Below are positions 7,189-14,389 of a DNA stretch of 23,587 bases, piece after piece. The notes beneath the pieces were generated by a model. That model ran no database searches, was not told the origin of the DNA, and worked only from the letters and a program-made list of their open reading frames with translations. Position 1 is the first letter of the stretch. Each line of letters begins with the position of its first letter. The DNA is from Prevotella sp. CAG:732. Lineage in GTDB: Bacteria; Bacteroidota; Bacteroidia; Bacteroidales; Bacteroidaceae. The position numbers and the translations under genes were made by a program. The stretch covers positions 1-23,587 of the forward strand of contig FR893293.1 in the NCBI GenBank assembly GCA_000436035.1. The letters are read 5' to 3'.

Positions 7189-7589
7189 TTATTGTATCCC
7201 CAGACACATAACACCGTTACCATACCAGCCAACATCATCAAGAGTTGCTGAGGCTGAGCGACAAGTTCGCCCAAAGAGCAAAGTGCCTTAGAGAAAAGCA
7301 TCATCGCCGTCACCTTGGAGGCAAACAAAGAATCCTCCAAAGACAATACCATCTGTGTGGAAACGATGAAGATCACTCCCATCACCAAACAAGCCACCTG
7401 CCACCAACGCTCCATACGTCGAGTCCTGGAAGTTGGTATTTTTTTCATCACTCTTTGCGAGAAGCCATCATCAGGTATCTCCTCTTGATGGTCGGCAAAG
7501 AACATTTGAATCATTTGCTCATCAGTAATGTTCAAGCCCATAGGCTCATCATAGCCAGTTATATTCTTATCATCTTCTCTCATAACCAT
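7161..7589 (-). CDS. DUF5056-type membrane protein, putative anti-sigma factor
   Basis: The product has up to 142 residues (starts possible at 7589, 7583 or later). The N-terminal cytoplasmic part has the pattern DEQMIQMFFADHQEEIPDDG then FSQRVMKKIP (about 23-51), which I recognise as the DUF5056 family of Bacteroidota. It is followed by a basic stretch and two to three membrane helices (about 63-82, 90-108, 113-132). Its start overlaps the end of the ECF sigma gene by 14-20 bases, so translation is coupled. That placement and the cytoplasmic-head-plus-membrane layout fit an anti-sigma factor that holds the sigma factor at the membrane. This role is inferred from context; no zinc (ZAS) motif is visible. 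Confidence 0.75.
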   Translation of the reverse strand: MVMREDDKNITGYDEPMGLNITDEQMIQMFFADHQEEIPDDGFSQRVMKKIPTSRTRRMERWWQVACLVMGVIFIVSTQMVLSLEDSLFASKVTAMMLFSKALCSLGELVAQPQQLLMMLAGMVTVLCVWGYNKVLDARIEM

Positions 7590-8112
7590 TCTGTTTTAAG
7601 TAACTTGCTAATTTATTTTTTCCTCGTGACAAATGCGACTTGACGGTGCCCGTCGCAAGTCCTGTTATCTCTGCTATTTTGTCTATCGGTTGACCATCCA
7701 TCAGTTGGAGGGTCACACACGCTCTCTCGTTATCGCTCAATATTTTGAGTGCCTCCATCAAGTCCATCCTCAATCCCCCTTGGGATGACTCGGCGTTCTT
7801 GTGAGACACCGTTGGCGTATCTATATCCAATGTTTGCTTGTGACTTCGATTGTAATCATACCATACATTATAGGCGATACGATAAAGCCAGGTGGAAAAT
7901 CCTGCCAAACCATGAAAACTAACGATATGGGTATATGCCTTGATGAAGGTATCTTGTGCCAAATCATCACTCAACTGCGTATCTCCCAACGTCTGGCGTA
8001 GGAAGAAACCACGTATAGGCGACTGATATTTCTCAACCAGATGGTCGAAAGCCTTCCGGTTGTGAAACACAGCCACCTGCGTAACGAGAGAGATATCGTC
8101 GAGTTGTTTCAC
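7570..8112 (-). CDS. ECF-family RNA polymerase sigma factor
   Basis: The 180-residue length is typical for an ECF (sigma-70 group 4) factor. Region 2 lies at about 22-88, with DDLAQDTFIKAY (49-60), FSTWLYRIAYN and the basic NRSHK. Region 4 lies at about 118-170 with LSDNERACVTLQ and the helix-turn-helix IDKIAEITGLATGTVKSHLSRGK. I chose the GTG at 8112 because it overlaps the TGA of the upstream gene as GTGA and has GGAAG five bases before it. The frame is open up to 8208 with an ATG there, but that start would add 32 unrelated residues lying inside the neighbour. It directs RNA polymerase to a target set not visible here, and is probably controlled by the membrane protein encoded next to it. 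Confidence 0.92.
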   Translation of the reverse strand: MKQLDDISLVTQVAVFHNRKAFDHLVEKYQSPIRGFFLRQTLGDTQLSDDLAQDTFIKAYTHIVSFHGLAGFSTWLYRIAYNVWYDYNRSHKQTLDIDTPTVSHKNAESSQGGLRMDLMEALKILSDNERACVTLQLMDGQPIDKIAEITGLATGTVKSHLSRGKNKLASYLKQNGYERR

Positions 8113-8795
8113 TTGTTCTTCCAATTTGGTATATATCCCATCGCCAACTGTCCGAGTCCATACACAGACACCAAGGCTCCGATACCAGCCATAAAATGCC
8201 AATGCCAAAATGCAAACATTGCCACCAAGCCTGCTCCCAAGAAGAAGTTGCGGAGACCTCGCTTGATCAGATATTCATCACTCTGCTTGTCGATAGGTCG
8301 CTGTTCCTCCGGCACATCCACGCCTTTCTCCATCGCCATCTCCATGATTCTCATGCGGTCCTTGTGACGGCGATACAGATACTTGAAGATGATAAAGATG
8401 ATAATGAGAGGAGCAAAGACAAAGAGAAGTCCGATGACCAACATGACGAACATCACGAAGAACAAAGTTCCCTTGCCAAAGACACTTCCAAAGAAATCAA
8501 AAGGGTCGTCATAGTTCTCCAAACTATAGATGGAATGAGAACGAGACTGGTTGGAGTCGTCAGCGTCAACTTGCGCAGATGTGGTATCTACCGATGCCGT
8601 ATCGGAATAAGCCTCCACTGCATCCTGTGAGGCAGAAGTGGTTGGCTGTTCGGTAGCTGATACCGCCTGCTTATTGTCAACTTGCGTTTTGGGAGTATAA
8701 CGATGTTTTGGAGCAGAAGCCGCAAAAGACATCTGTGTAACGCCCAATGTCAGAGAGAGCATAAATGCCAGGAATAACTTCTTCATATCATTCAT
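8109..8795 (-). CDS. DUF6249 membrane protein, first gene of the sigma operon
   Basis: The 228-residue product begins with a signal peptide (MKKLFLAFML to about SFAAS). It has a low-complexity Ser/Thr/Asp/Gln-rich periplasmic stretch to about residue 100, two very hydrophobic helices (about 109-140), a short basic loop with RMRIMEMAMEKGVDVPEE, and two more helices (about 183-220). The loop resembles the DUF6249 family that accompanies ECF sigma genes in Bacteroidota. The start could be 8795 or the in-frame ATG at 8786. Its stop overlaps the sigma start (GTGA), so the three genes form one coupled operon. The function is unknown; a membrane sensor or stress protein linked to the sigma circuit is an inference. 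Confidence 0.78.
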   Translation of the reverse strand: MNDMKKLFLAFMLSLTLGVTQMSFAASAPKHRYTPKTQVDNKQAVSATEQPTTSASQDAVEAYSDTASVDTTSAQVDADDSNQSRSHSIYSLENYDDPFDFFGSVFGKGTLFFVMFVMLVIGLLFVFAPLIIIFIIFKYLYRRHKDRMRIMEMAMEKGVDVPEEQRPIDKQSDEYLIKRGLRNFFLGAGLVAMFAFWHWHFMAGIGALVSVYGLGQLAMGYIPNWKNK

Positions 8796-8862
8796 TTTTA
8801 TAGTTTTACTATACTAATTGTTACTTTTTTCAATGGCTTAGACGCATCTTCTTCCATTTTAG

Positions 8863-8893
8863 TTGCAAAGAAACAAAATATTTTTTAATTTTG
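8863..8893 (+). promoter_or_regulatory. Promoter of the rRNA methyltransferase-folA unit
   Basis: TTG (8863-8865), 20 bases, then TAATTTTG (8886-8893) fit the Bacteroides -33/-7 pattern exactly. Transcription would start near 8901, leaving a leader of about 105 bases. On the minus strand the same segment carries a weaker mirror image (TTTGC, then TTTCTTTG) that could serve the DUF6249-sigma operon. Confidence 0.75.
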
Positions 8894-9005
8894 CAAAGGA
8901 TTTGGCAAGCAATTGGTAGCGACACCTTATTATATATAGGTATTCCTCCATTGGAAGAGGTATTCCCTTGCCATTCTACAAACATTTACAATAATCAAGA
9001 AAGAA

Positions 9006-10490
9006 ATGAACTTACCAGAAGATTTCACAGCATATACCAGAGAGTGGATGGGCGAAGACCTCTTTGCCGACTTCATGAAAGGCATGGAGGCAACTGCTCC
9101 TACTAGCATTCGTCTCAACCCCTTCAAATGCCCTTCCTGCACCCACATAACAGATGAAGATGACACCGAGGTGGTACCTTGGTGCCCAACTACGGGCAGA
9201 TACCTATCGGAAAGAAGAAACTTCACCTTCGACCCTCTCTTGCACGCCGGTCTTTACTACGTGCAAGAGGCATCCTCCATGTTTATCGACTTGGCGATTC
9301 GTAAATACGTGAAGCAACCTGTCAGAATGCTGGACCTCTGTGCTGCTCCTGGTGGAAAATCGACTGCCATCAGAGCCGCCTTGCCTGAAGGCAGCCTACT
9401 CTTCAGCAATGAACCGATGCGCACCCGTTCGCAAATCTTGGCAGAGAACATACAGAAATTCGGTCATCCCGATGTCATCGTCACCAACAACTATCCTAGA
9501 GATTACAAGAAATCCAAGTTGCAATTTGACGTCATCCTCACCGATGTACCTTGCTCTGGCGAGGGTATGTTTCGCAAGGACGAGGGAGCCATCAAGGAAT
9601 GGAGCACCAGCAATGTAAACAACTGTTGGCAACTCCAAAGAGGAATCGTCAGCGACATCTGGAACAGTCTCAAGCCGGGCGGCATTCTCATCTACTCCAC
9701 TTGCACCTTCAATGGGCACGAAGATGAGGAAAACGTGCTGTGGATAGAAGAAAACCTTGGAGCAGAAAGATTGCCTATGCCCATCGAAGAGAGATGGAAC
9801 ATCACGGGGAGCCTCCTGAAAAAAGATGAATCCTCTGATGATGGGCAGTCCAACAAGTCTCTTGCTACAGACGATTATGATAACATGTATCATTTCATCC
9901 CTGGCAAGAGCAAAGGCGAAGGTTTGTTCCTCGCCGTATTGCGCAAAAATGGCAGTTCAGAGGAAATGGACTCAAACAGCAAAGGCAAGAAGGACAAAAA
10001 GAAGAAAAACAACAAGGATACCAATAAAGGCAGCAATCGCATCTCGATACCAGAAAACTGGTTGAATGACACTGCTGAATGGAGCTATCAAAATACCGAA
10101 TCAGGTATCTATGGCATTCATTCCACATGGAAGCCTATGCTGGACGAAGCCACCAAGTCGCTAAAGGTGATTCATGCAGGCGTGAAGTTGGGAAGCATCA
10201 AGGGAAAAGACTTAATACCCGACCAGTCGTTGGCTCTCTGCACCGAGCTCCATCAAGATACATTTCCGAAGGCAGAGCTATCTTATGAGGATGCCATCCA
10301 GTATCTCAGAAAAGAAGCCATCACCCTCCCCGATTCCCTTCCACGTGGCTACGTATTGGTAACCTACAGAGGCATTCCGCTTGGATGGATGAAGAACCTA
10401 GGCAACAGAGCCAACAACCTCTATCCACAAGAATGGAAAATCAAGAGTTCACATATCCCTGAAGGGAACAACAACCTCATAACTTGGTAA
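9006..10490 (+). CDS. RsmF-type rRNA (cytosine-C5)-methyltransferase
   Basis: The 494-residue product is an RsmB/NOP (NOL1/NOP2/Sun) family class I methyltransferase that puts a methyl group from S-adenosylmethionine on C5 of a cytosine in rRNA. Motifs seen: the SAM-binding LDLCAAPGGKST (109-120); motif IV DVPCSGEGMFRKD (180-192), in which C183 would release the product; and motif VI STCTF (231-235) with the nucleophile C233. The C-terminal third is an RsmF/PUA-like RNA-binding part ending in LGNRANNLYPQEWKI. E. coli RsmF has a similar length (479) and methylates 16S rRNA C1407; the exact target here is inferred. A lysine-rich linker at about 321-345 separates the two parts. It is followed one base later by folA. 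Confidence 0.88.
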   Translation: MNLPEDFTAYTREWMGEDLFADFMKGMEATAPTSIRLNPFKCPSCTHITDEDDTEVVPWCPTTGRYLSERRNFTFDPLLHAGLYYVQEASSMFIDLAIRKYVKQPVRMLDLCAAPGGKSTAIRAALPEGSLLFSNEPMRTRSQILAENIQKFGHPDVIVTNNYPRDYKKSKLQFDVILTDVPCSGEGMFRKDEGAIKEWSTSNVNNCWQLQRGIVSDIWNSLKPGGILIYSTCTFNGHEDEENVLWIEENLGAERLPMPIEERWNITGSLLKKDESSDDGQSNKSLATDDYDNMYHFIPGKSKGEGLFLAVLRKNGSSEEMDSNSKGKKDKKKKNNKDTNKGSNRISIPENWLNDTAEWSYQNTESGIYGIHSTWKPMLDEATKSLKVIHAGVKLGSIKGKDLIPDQSLALCTELHQDTFPKAELSYEDAIQYLRKEAITLPDSLPRGYVLVTYRGIPLGWMKNLGNRANNLYPQEWKIKSSHIPEGNNNLITW

Positions 10491-10491
10491 T

Positions 10492-11010
10492 ATGGAAATC
10501 AACATCATCGCCTGTGTGGATGCCAACAATGCCATCGGCTATAAGAACCAATTGCTCTTTCATATCCCGGAAGACATGAAGAGATTTCGCACCCTCACCA
10601 CAGGTCATACCATACTGATGGGAAGAAAGACTTTTGAGTCGCTCCCCCATGGAGCACTTCCCAACCGGAGGAACATCGTCGTCAGTCATCAAAATATCCA
10701 ACTGGAGAATTGTGAAGTTTTCCCTTCCATCAAACAAGCATTGGATGCATGCCAAGACGATGTGGTCTTTGTCATCGGAGGCAGCAGCATCTACGAGCAA
10801 ACCTTGCAGCTTGCCGACAAAATCTATCTGACGCAAGTGGAAAGTGCAAGTGCCTATGCCGATACATTTTTCCCAGAATTTCACAAAGAAGAGTGGGATG
10901 AGTGTCGAGAATGTAGCATTAACATTTTAACAAGTAACACAAAAGAGACACTTTCTTGCACTTTCTATATTTACAAGAAAAAGAGCAAACAAAACGAAAT
11001 CAACCTCTAG
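10492..11010 (+). CDS. folA: Dihydrofolate reductase
   Basis: This 172-residue enzyme reduces dihydrofolate to tetrahydrofolate with NADPH in the cytoplasm and is the target of trimethoprim. The family start INIIACVDANNAIGYKNQLL (3-22) is clear. D28 in HIPEDMKRF matches the catalytic acid (Asp27 in E. coli); MGRKTFESLP (43-52) and VIGGSSIYEQ (94-103) are the NADPH-binding motifs. The length is near normal (about 160-165) plus a basic tail. It begins one base after the methyltransferase stop, so the two are cotranscribed. thyA, a frequent neighbour elsewhere, is not in the window. Confidence 0.95.
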   Translation: MEINIIACVDANNAIGYKNQLLFHIPEDMKRFRTLTTGHTILMGRKTFESLPHGALPNRRNIVVSHQNIQLENCEVFPSIKQALDACQDDVVFVIGGSSIYEQTLQLADKIYLTQVESASAYADTFFPEFHKEEWDECRECSINILTSNTKETLSCTFYIYKKKSKQNEINL

Positions 11011-11122
11011 AAAGGGGCTAATTTTGTTGCAAATAGGGGCAATAAGCGTTCAAACACACTCTTTCGAACGAATTTACCACCCATAAAAACAAATAATACC
11101 CCCACAAAATGTATTTTTCTTG

Positions 11123-11130
11123 TACCTTTG
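11123..11130 (+). promoter_or_regulatory. Orphan -7 element between folA and the Lrp gene
   Basis: TACCTTTG followed by CAAC is a good match to TAnnTTTG, but no TTG lies at the -33 position. No gene follows on this strand before the terminator at 11208-11239. See the candidate RNA at 11137-11239. Confidence 0.5.
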
Positions 11131-11136
11131 CAACAG

Positions 11137-11239
11137 TTAAAACAAAAGGCGTTGGGAAACGCTGAGAATCATCTTTTACTTATACAATATATATTAGAGA
11201 ATATATGAAAAAGCCAGCCTCAAAAAGGCTGGCTTTTTT
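11137..11239 (+). ncRNA. Candidate small RNA downstream of folA (weak)
   Basis: From the predicted start after the -7 element to the terminator there are about 103 bases with no credible ORF. The segment has a small hairpin, GCGTT/AACGC with a GGGA (GNRA) loop at 11149-11162, then a U/A-rich stretch and the terminator hairpin. I recognise no known RNA family. It could instead be the end of the folA 3' untranslated region. Confidence 0.3.
11208..11239. terminator. Bidirectional terminator between folA and the Lrp gene
   Basis: AAAAAGCCAGCC, a 7-base loop and GGCTGGCTTTTTT form a 12-bp stem with A and T runs at both ends, so it works in both directions. It lies about 200 bases after folA and 20 bases after the minus-strand Lrp gene. 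Confidence 0.9.
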
Positions 11240-11259
11240 AGTTTATCCAGAAAACTGGC

Positions 11260-11763
11260 TTAATTGACAGCTTCGTCTTCATCAACATCTGATTCTTCCT
11301 GAATATCCGCAAGAGGCAACTGACGATTGATCGCTGCATTGAAAGAGATAATCGTCTCACTACGAGACAAACCTAATGGCTGCAACTTGTCGTGAATGAT
11401 TTCGAGAAGATGATGATTGTTGCTAGCATAGATCTTGATGAACATATCCATGCCACCTGTCGTATAATGGCACTCCACCACCTCAGGAATCTTCTTCAAA
11501 GCCTCAACCACTTGGTCGAAGTTCTCCGGGGCCTTGAGATACAAGCCCACATAAGCACAGGTTTCATAACCTATCTTCTCAGGGTCGATGATAAACTGAG
11601 AGCCCTTGATGATGCCTAAGTTGGTAAGCTTAGCCACACGCTGATGAATAGCCGCACCGCTCACATTGCAAGCACGTGCAACCTCCAAAAAAGGAATACG
11701 AGCATCCTGAGAAATCAACTTCAGGATCTGTCTATCCAATGAATCTAAAACTTGTTTTGACAT
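11260..11763 (-). CDS. Lrp/AsnC family transcriptional regulator
   Basis: The 167-residue product has an N-terminal winged helix (LDSLDRQILKLISQDARIPF at 7-26, then EVARACNVSGAAIHQRVAKL as the helix-turn-helix) and a C-terminal RAM ligand-binding domain (about 65-145) with GYETCAYVGLYL and HYTTGGMDMFIKI. Members bind DNA as dimers or octamers and respond to amino acids. The acidic tail (about 155-167) is unusual but common in Bacteroidota versions. It has its own promoter 20 bases upstream of the start and a terminator just after the stop. The exbD gene 85 bases upstream runs in the same direction with no terminator between, so read-through is possible. Ligand and targets are unknown. Confidence 0.92.
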   Translation of the reverse strand: MSKQVLDSLDRQILKLISQDARIPFLEVARACNVSGAAIHQRVAKLTNLGIIKGSQFIIDPEKIGYETCAYVGLYLKAPENFDQVVEALKKIPEVVECHYTTGGMDMFIKIYASNNHHLLEIIHDKLQPLGLSRSETIISFNAAINRQLPLADIQEESDVDEDEAVN

Positions 11764-11782
11764 AATAGTATTAATTTGGTTG

Positions 11783-11813
11783 CAAAGGTAGCATAAATAT
11801 TTAATATTTGCAA
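11783..11813 (-). promoter_or_regulatory. Promoter of the Lrp/AsnC gene
   Basis: On the minus strand TTG (11813-11811), 20 bases and TACCTTTG (11790-11783) fit the Bacteroides consensus exactly. The -7 element lies only 19 bases before the ATG, so the leader is very short. The surrounding AT-rich, TTGCAA-containing sequence could also hold an autoregulatory site. Confidence 0.8.
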
Positions 11814-11848
11814 CTATTTCAGCATTAATAATAATAAATTTATATATT

Positions 11849-12313
11849 TTATCGTTTTTCGGTTGCCGAATAGTTAATTCGCAAGGTCTTAGCCTGGCGC
11901 AAAGCTTGCTTCACGTCAGTTATCACACCCATCTTTGTATCTTTGTCTGCCTTGATAGATACAGTCATCTGTTGGGCATCCTCTGGCGACATACGTTTCT
12001 TCTCTGCCTTCATATAATCAACCAGTTGGATAGGATTCACATACTTATCATTCAACTGGATACGACTCTCTTCGCCCACTACCTTACCCATTGCAGAAGT
12101 AGGACGACCGATATAAATATAGCTCACGGCAGACTTCTTGGTCAAGCGTGTCAATTCCTTGCCCTGTGGCACCTGATACTTCACCTTCACCGTGACATGA
12201 CGCATGTGGGTGACGATCATGAAGAAGAACAAGACGCTGAAAATCAAGTCTGGCAAGGAAGAAGTATTCAAGCCTGGCACCTCACGTGAACGGCGACGAA
12301 ACATCATACTCAT
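11849..12313 (-). CDS. exbD: ExbD/TolR biopolymer transport protein (second ExbD)
   Basis: The 154-residue product has one N-terminal membrane helix (about 21-38) and a periplasmic domain. Asp22 in SLPDLIFSVLFFFM matches the proton-pathway aspartate of ExbD. The N-terminal EVPGLNTSS motif is shared with the ExbD encoded just upstream, so the pair come from duplication and divergence. ExbB-ExbD uses the proton gradient to drive TonB. The start overlaps the stop of the upstream gene as ATGA, showing coupled translation. Two distinct ExbD proteins in one operon are usual in Bacteroidales. Confidence 0.93.
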   Translation of the reverse strand: MSMMFRRRSREVPGLNTSSLPDLIFSVLFFFMIVTHMRHVTVKVKYQVPQGKELTRLTKKSAVSYIYIGRPTSAMGKVVGEESRIQLNDKYVNPIQLVDYMKAEKKRMSPEDAQQMTVSIKADKDTKMGVITDVKQALRQAKTLRINYSATEKR

Positions 12314-12894
12314 GATTTGCCTCCTTTCTTCTCACTCGTTTCTATAGGAGCCTCTGTGCCATTCTCTTGCTTTTGTCCACCAGCGTTGGCGTATGACTCG
12401 GTAATGCGTTGTGGACAAGCCTTGCGCACCTTCTCCTTTTGTTCCGATGACAAAGATGAGAAGTCCTTACCAAAGTGCTTTTGAGAATATTCATCACGGA
12501 GCTGTTGATAAGCCATCATGATTTGGTTTTGCATTTGGAAATACAAATCATAGTTGGCATCACGGTCACTCTCGATGGAAATCAAGTGGCGAGCACCCAA
12601 ACGATGAACGAACTTGATGACTTCCCCACTCAACTTGTTTACATTCTGAGGTTTGTCATTGACTAAAAGTTGGTTTTGCGCTGTCACATGCAAGGCAAGC
12701 AAGGTACTTTTATCAACAGTAGTCTCTTGCTGTTCCAGCTTTTGAGGCTCAGGAGAAGGAAGGACACGAAAGAGTCCCTTGTCCACATCCATAGAGGTGG
12801 TGACAAGAAAGAAGATCAACAACATGAAAGATATATCAGCCGTTGATGCCGTATTCAATCCAGGAACCTGACGTTTTTTCCTTCTAATAATCAT
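12310..12894 (-). CDS. exbD: ExbD/TolR biopolymer transport protein (first ExbD)
   Basis: The 194-residue product has a basic N-terminus (RRKKRQVPGLNTAS), one membrane helix (about 21-38) with the conserved Asp21 in TADISFMLLIFFL, and a longer periplasmic domain than the second ExbD. An insert with KHFGKDFSSLSSEQKEKVRK is followed by a Gln/Glu/Lys-rich tail (about 168-194). It lies nine bases after the four-helix protein gene and overlaps the next exbD. It works with ExbB as the proton-driven stator for TonB. The two ExbD proteins may form mixed stators or serve different TonB partners (inference). Confidence 0.93.
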   Translation of the reverse strand: MIIRRKKRQVPGLNTASTADISFMLLIFFLVTTSMDVDKGLFRVLPSPEPQKLEQQETTVDKSTLLALHVTAQNQLLVNDKPQNVNKLSGEVIKFVHRLGARHLISIESDRDANYDLYFQMQNQIMMAYQQLRDEYSQKHFGKDFSSLSSEQKEKVRKACPQRITESYANAGGQKQENGTEAPIETSEKKGGKS

Positions 12895-12903
12895 GATTTT
12901 CTC

Positions 12904-13413
12904 CTATCGTTTATTTTTCCTCACATATCTCGTTGCACCAAAAAGGACAGCCACGATGGCACCCAGCAACATCAGCAAGGAAGTAAACACAAACATATCC
13001 GAGAGTTTGAGCCACAACCAATCACCATATTCATTGCCATTGATCAGCATAGGTGAGGAAGAACCCAAGAGAAAGGTAGCCACCAACAGGACAAGCGTAC
13101 CTATCCAAGTGATATGAAATATCTTTTTAGCAGGTATTCCATGTACCATTTTCTCTTTGCTGGCATTTTTGCGATAGCTGTTGACGATGGAATACACAGC
13201 CAAGCAAAACGCCAAGACAAAGAGTGCCCACATCAAAAAGAGGAGGACATTGGTAAACAAAGGAGCATTAAAGTCCGGATTCTCCTCGAAAGGCATATCG
13301 TAGCCCACCAAGAAGAACAAAGCGAAGACCAAAGCAGCCAGTCCTAACAAACAATAGAAGACACGCTGTGAGATCTTCTCCGTTGACCATTGTCTGACAT
13401 TTTTAAATTTCAT
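12904..13413 (-). CDS. Four-helix membrane protein of the exbB-exbD operon, unknown function
   Basis: The 169-residue product has four predicted membrane helices at about 18-38, 52-75, 101-119 and 138-160 and basic ends (MKFKNVRQWSTEK; RYVRKNKR). I recognise no domain or catalytic motif. Its ATG overlaps the exbB coding end by 11 bases and its stop is nine bases before exbD, so it is made together with the Ton motor. Its position between stator genes suggests an accessory or assembly part of that complex, but this rests only on context. Confidence 0.85.
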   Translation of the reverse strand: MKFKNVRQWSTEKISQRVFYCLLGLAALVFALFFLVGYDMPFEENPDFNAPLFTNVLLFLMWALFVLAFCLAVYSIVNSYRKNASKEKMVHGIPAKKIFHITWIGTLVLLVATFLLGSSSPMLINGNEYGDWLWLKLSDMFVFTSLLMLLGAIVAVLFGATRYVRKNKR

Positions 13414-14134
13414 CTTTGTACTTTGCTATGATATCCATCAATGAAATGGCGGATTCCTCCATCTGACTGGTGATATGTTCTATCTTAGAAAGAATATAAT
13501 TGTAGAATACCTGCAATATCAAAGCCACGATGATACCGAAGATGGTAGTGAGCAAGGCGACCTTCATACCAGAAGCCACGATGGTAGGACTGATGTCACC
13601 CGCCTGTTGGATTTGGTCGAAAGCCATCACCATACCAATCACGGTACCCAAGAAGCCCAAGGAAGGAGCCATGGCGATGAAAAGGGTAATCCAAGAGCAT
13701 CCCTTTTCCAAGTTGGCTGCCTGAACGGTACCATAACTAGAGACAGAGCGTTCAATATCGCTGATTTTCTCGTTGATACGCATCAAGCCCTGATAACAGA
13801 TGGAAGCCACAGGGCCACGCGTATTTCTACACAACTCCTTGGCTCCCTCAATATCACCAGCCACCACCTTTTGGTCGATGTCTCTCATCAACTGCTTGGC
13901 ATTGATTTCCGACAAACTCAGATACACGATTCTCTCGATGCAGAAAGCCAGTCCTATCACCAAAGCGATGGCGACAAGAGACATAAATCCTGCATTTCCC
14001 TCGATAAACTTTGTTTTAAGAGCTTGATGGAATCCCATTGTTTCTTCTTGCGCAAATGTGGGCAAAGAAGAAGCGATCATAAATATCAATATTGCGAAAC
14101 GCGCAATAACTGTATTTTTATTCATATCCTTCAT
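13403..14134 (-). CDS. exbB: ExbB/MotA/TolQ proton channel protein
   Basis: The 243-residue product begins with a signal-like helix (about 8-28, ending TFAQE), then three membrane helices at about 48-68, 147-172 and 188-212. The last two carry the MotA/TolQ/ExbB core: MAPSLGFLGTVIGMVMAF, then VASGMKVALLTTIFG, in which the pore-lining threonines lie. With ExbD it converts proton flow into movement of TonB. The frame is open upstream to 14260, but that part is translated tRNA-Ser. I took the first ATG after the tRNA (14134); the ATG at 14125 is equally possible. The gene follows tRNA-Ser by about 11 bases, so it shares the tRNA's transcript. Confidence 0.92.
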   Translation of the reverse strand: MKDMNKNTVIARFAILIFMIASSLPTFAQEETMGFHQALKTKFIEGNAGFMSLVAIALVIGLAFCIERIVYLSLSEINAKQLMRDIDQKVVAGDIEGAKELCRNTRGPVASICYQGLMRINEKISDIERSVSSYGTVQAANLEKGCSWITLFIAMAPSLGFLGTVIGMVMAFDQIQQAGDISPTIVASGMKVALLTTIFGIIVALILQVFYNYILSKIEHITSQMEESAISLMDIIAKYKDEI

Positions 14135-14145
14135 AACTAGAAAAG

Positions 14146-14233
14146 CGGAAAGAGGGGGATTCGAACCCCCGATTCCCTTTAGGGGAATACACGCTTTCCA
14201 GGCGTGCCTCTTCAGCCACTCGAGCACCTTTCC
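14146..14233 (-). tRNA. tRNA-Ser (anticodon GGA)
   Basis: An 88-base class II tRNA. The acceptor stem GGAAAGG pairs with TCTTTCC. The D arm is GCTCGAGTGGCTGAAGAGGC, the anticodon loop contains CTGGAAA with anticodon GGA (reads UCC and UCU), there is a long variable arm, and the T arm is GGGGGTTCGAATCCCCC. CCA is not encoded. The exbB start lies 11-20 bases downstream, so tRNA and exbB very probably share one primary transcript that is cut at the tRNA 3' end. Confidence 0.97.
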
Positions 14234-14304
14234 TTGTTTGGCTAAACACGACTTTTTCAAGTCTCATCGCATTAAGAGACATCCTCGTTATGCGATTCGG
14301 TTTG

Positions 14305-14312
14305 CAAAATTA
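14305..14312 (-). promoter_or_regulatory. -7 element upstream of tRNA-Ser and the exbB operon
   Basis: TAATTTTG on the minus strand matches TAnnTTTG and lies about 70 bases before the tRNA 5' end. No TTG lies at the standard -33 spacing. It lies downstream of tatD and would let the tRNA-exb operon be transcribed independently of tonB. Confidence 0.5.
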
Positions 14313-14389
14313 TCGCTTTTCATCCAAACTACCATAAATTCATCTTCTTTTTATGTTTCTTTAAGACATTTCAGAGCATTTCGTTCCTC

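Noticed and set aside
8113..8208. Upstream ATG for the ECF sigma factor
   Set aside because: It would lie about 100 bases inside the DUF6249 gene; the GTG overlapping its stop gives the usual sigma length.
11206..11262. 19-codon ORF over the folA/Lrp terminator
   Set aside because: It is the translation of the terminator hairpin and has no support as a gene.
14135..14260. Longer N-terminus for ExbB (ATG at 14260)
   Set aside because: The extra residues are the translation of tRNA-Ser; a start after the tRNA gives a normal signal helix.
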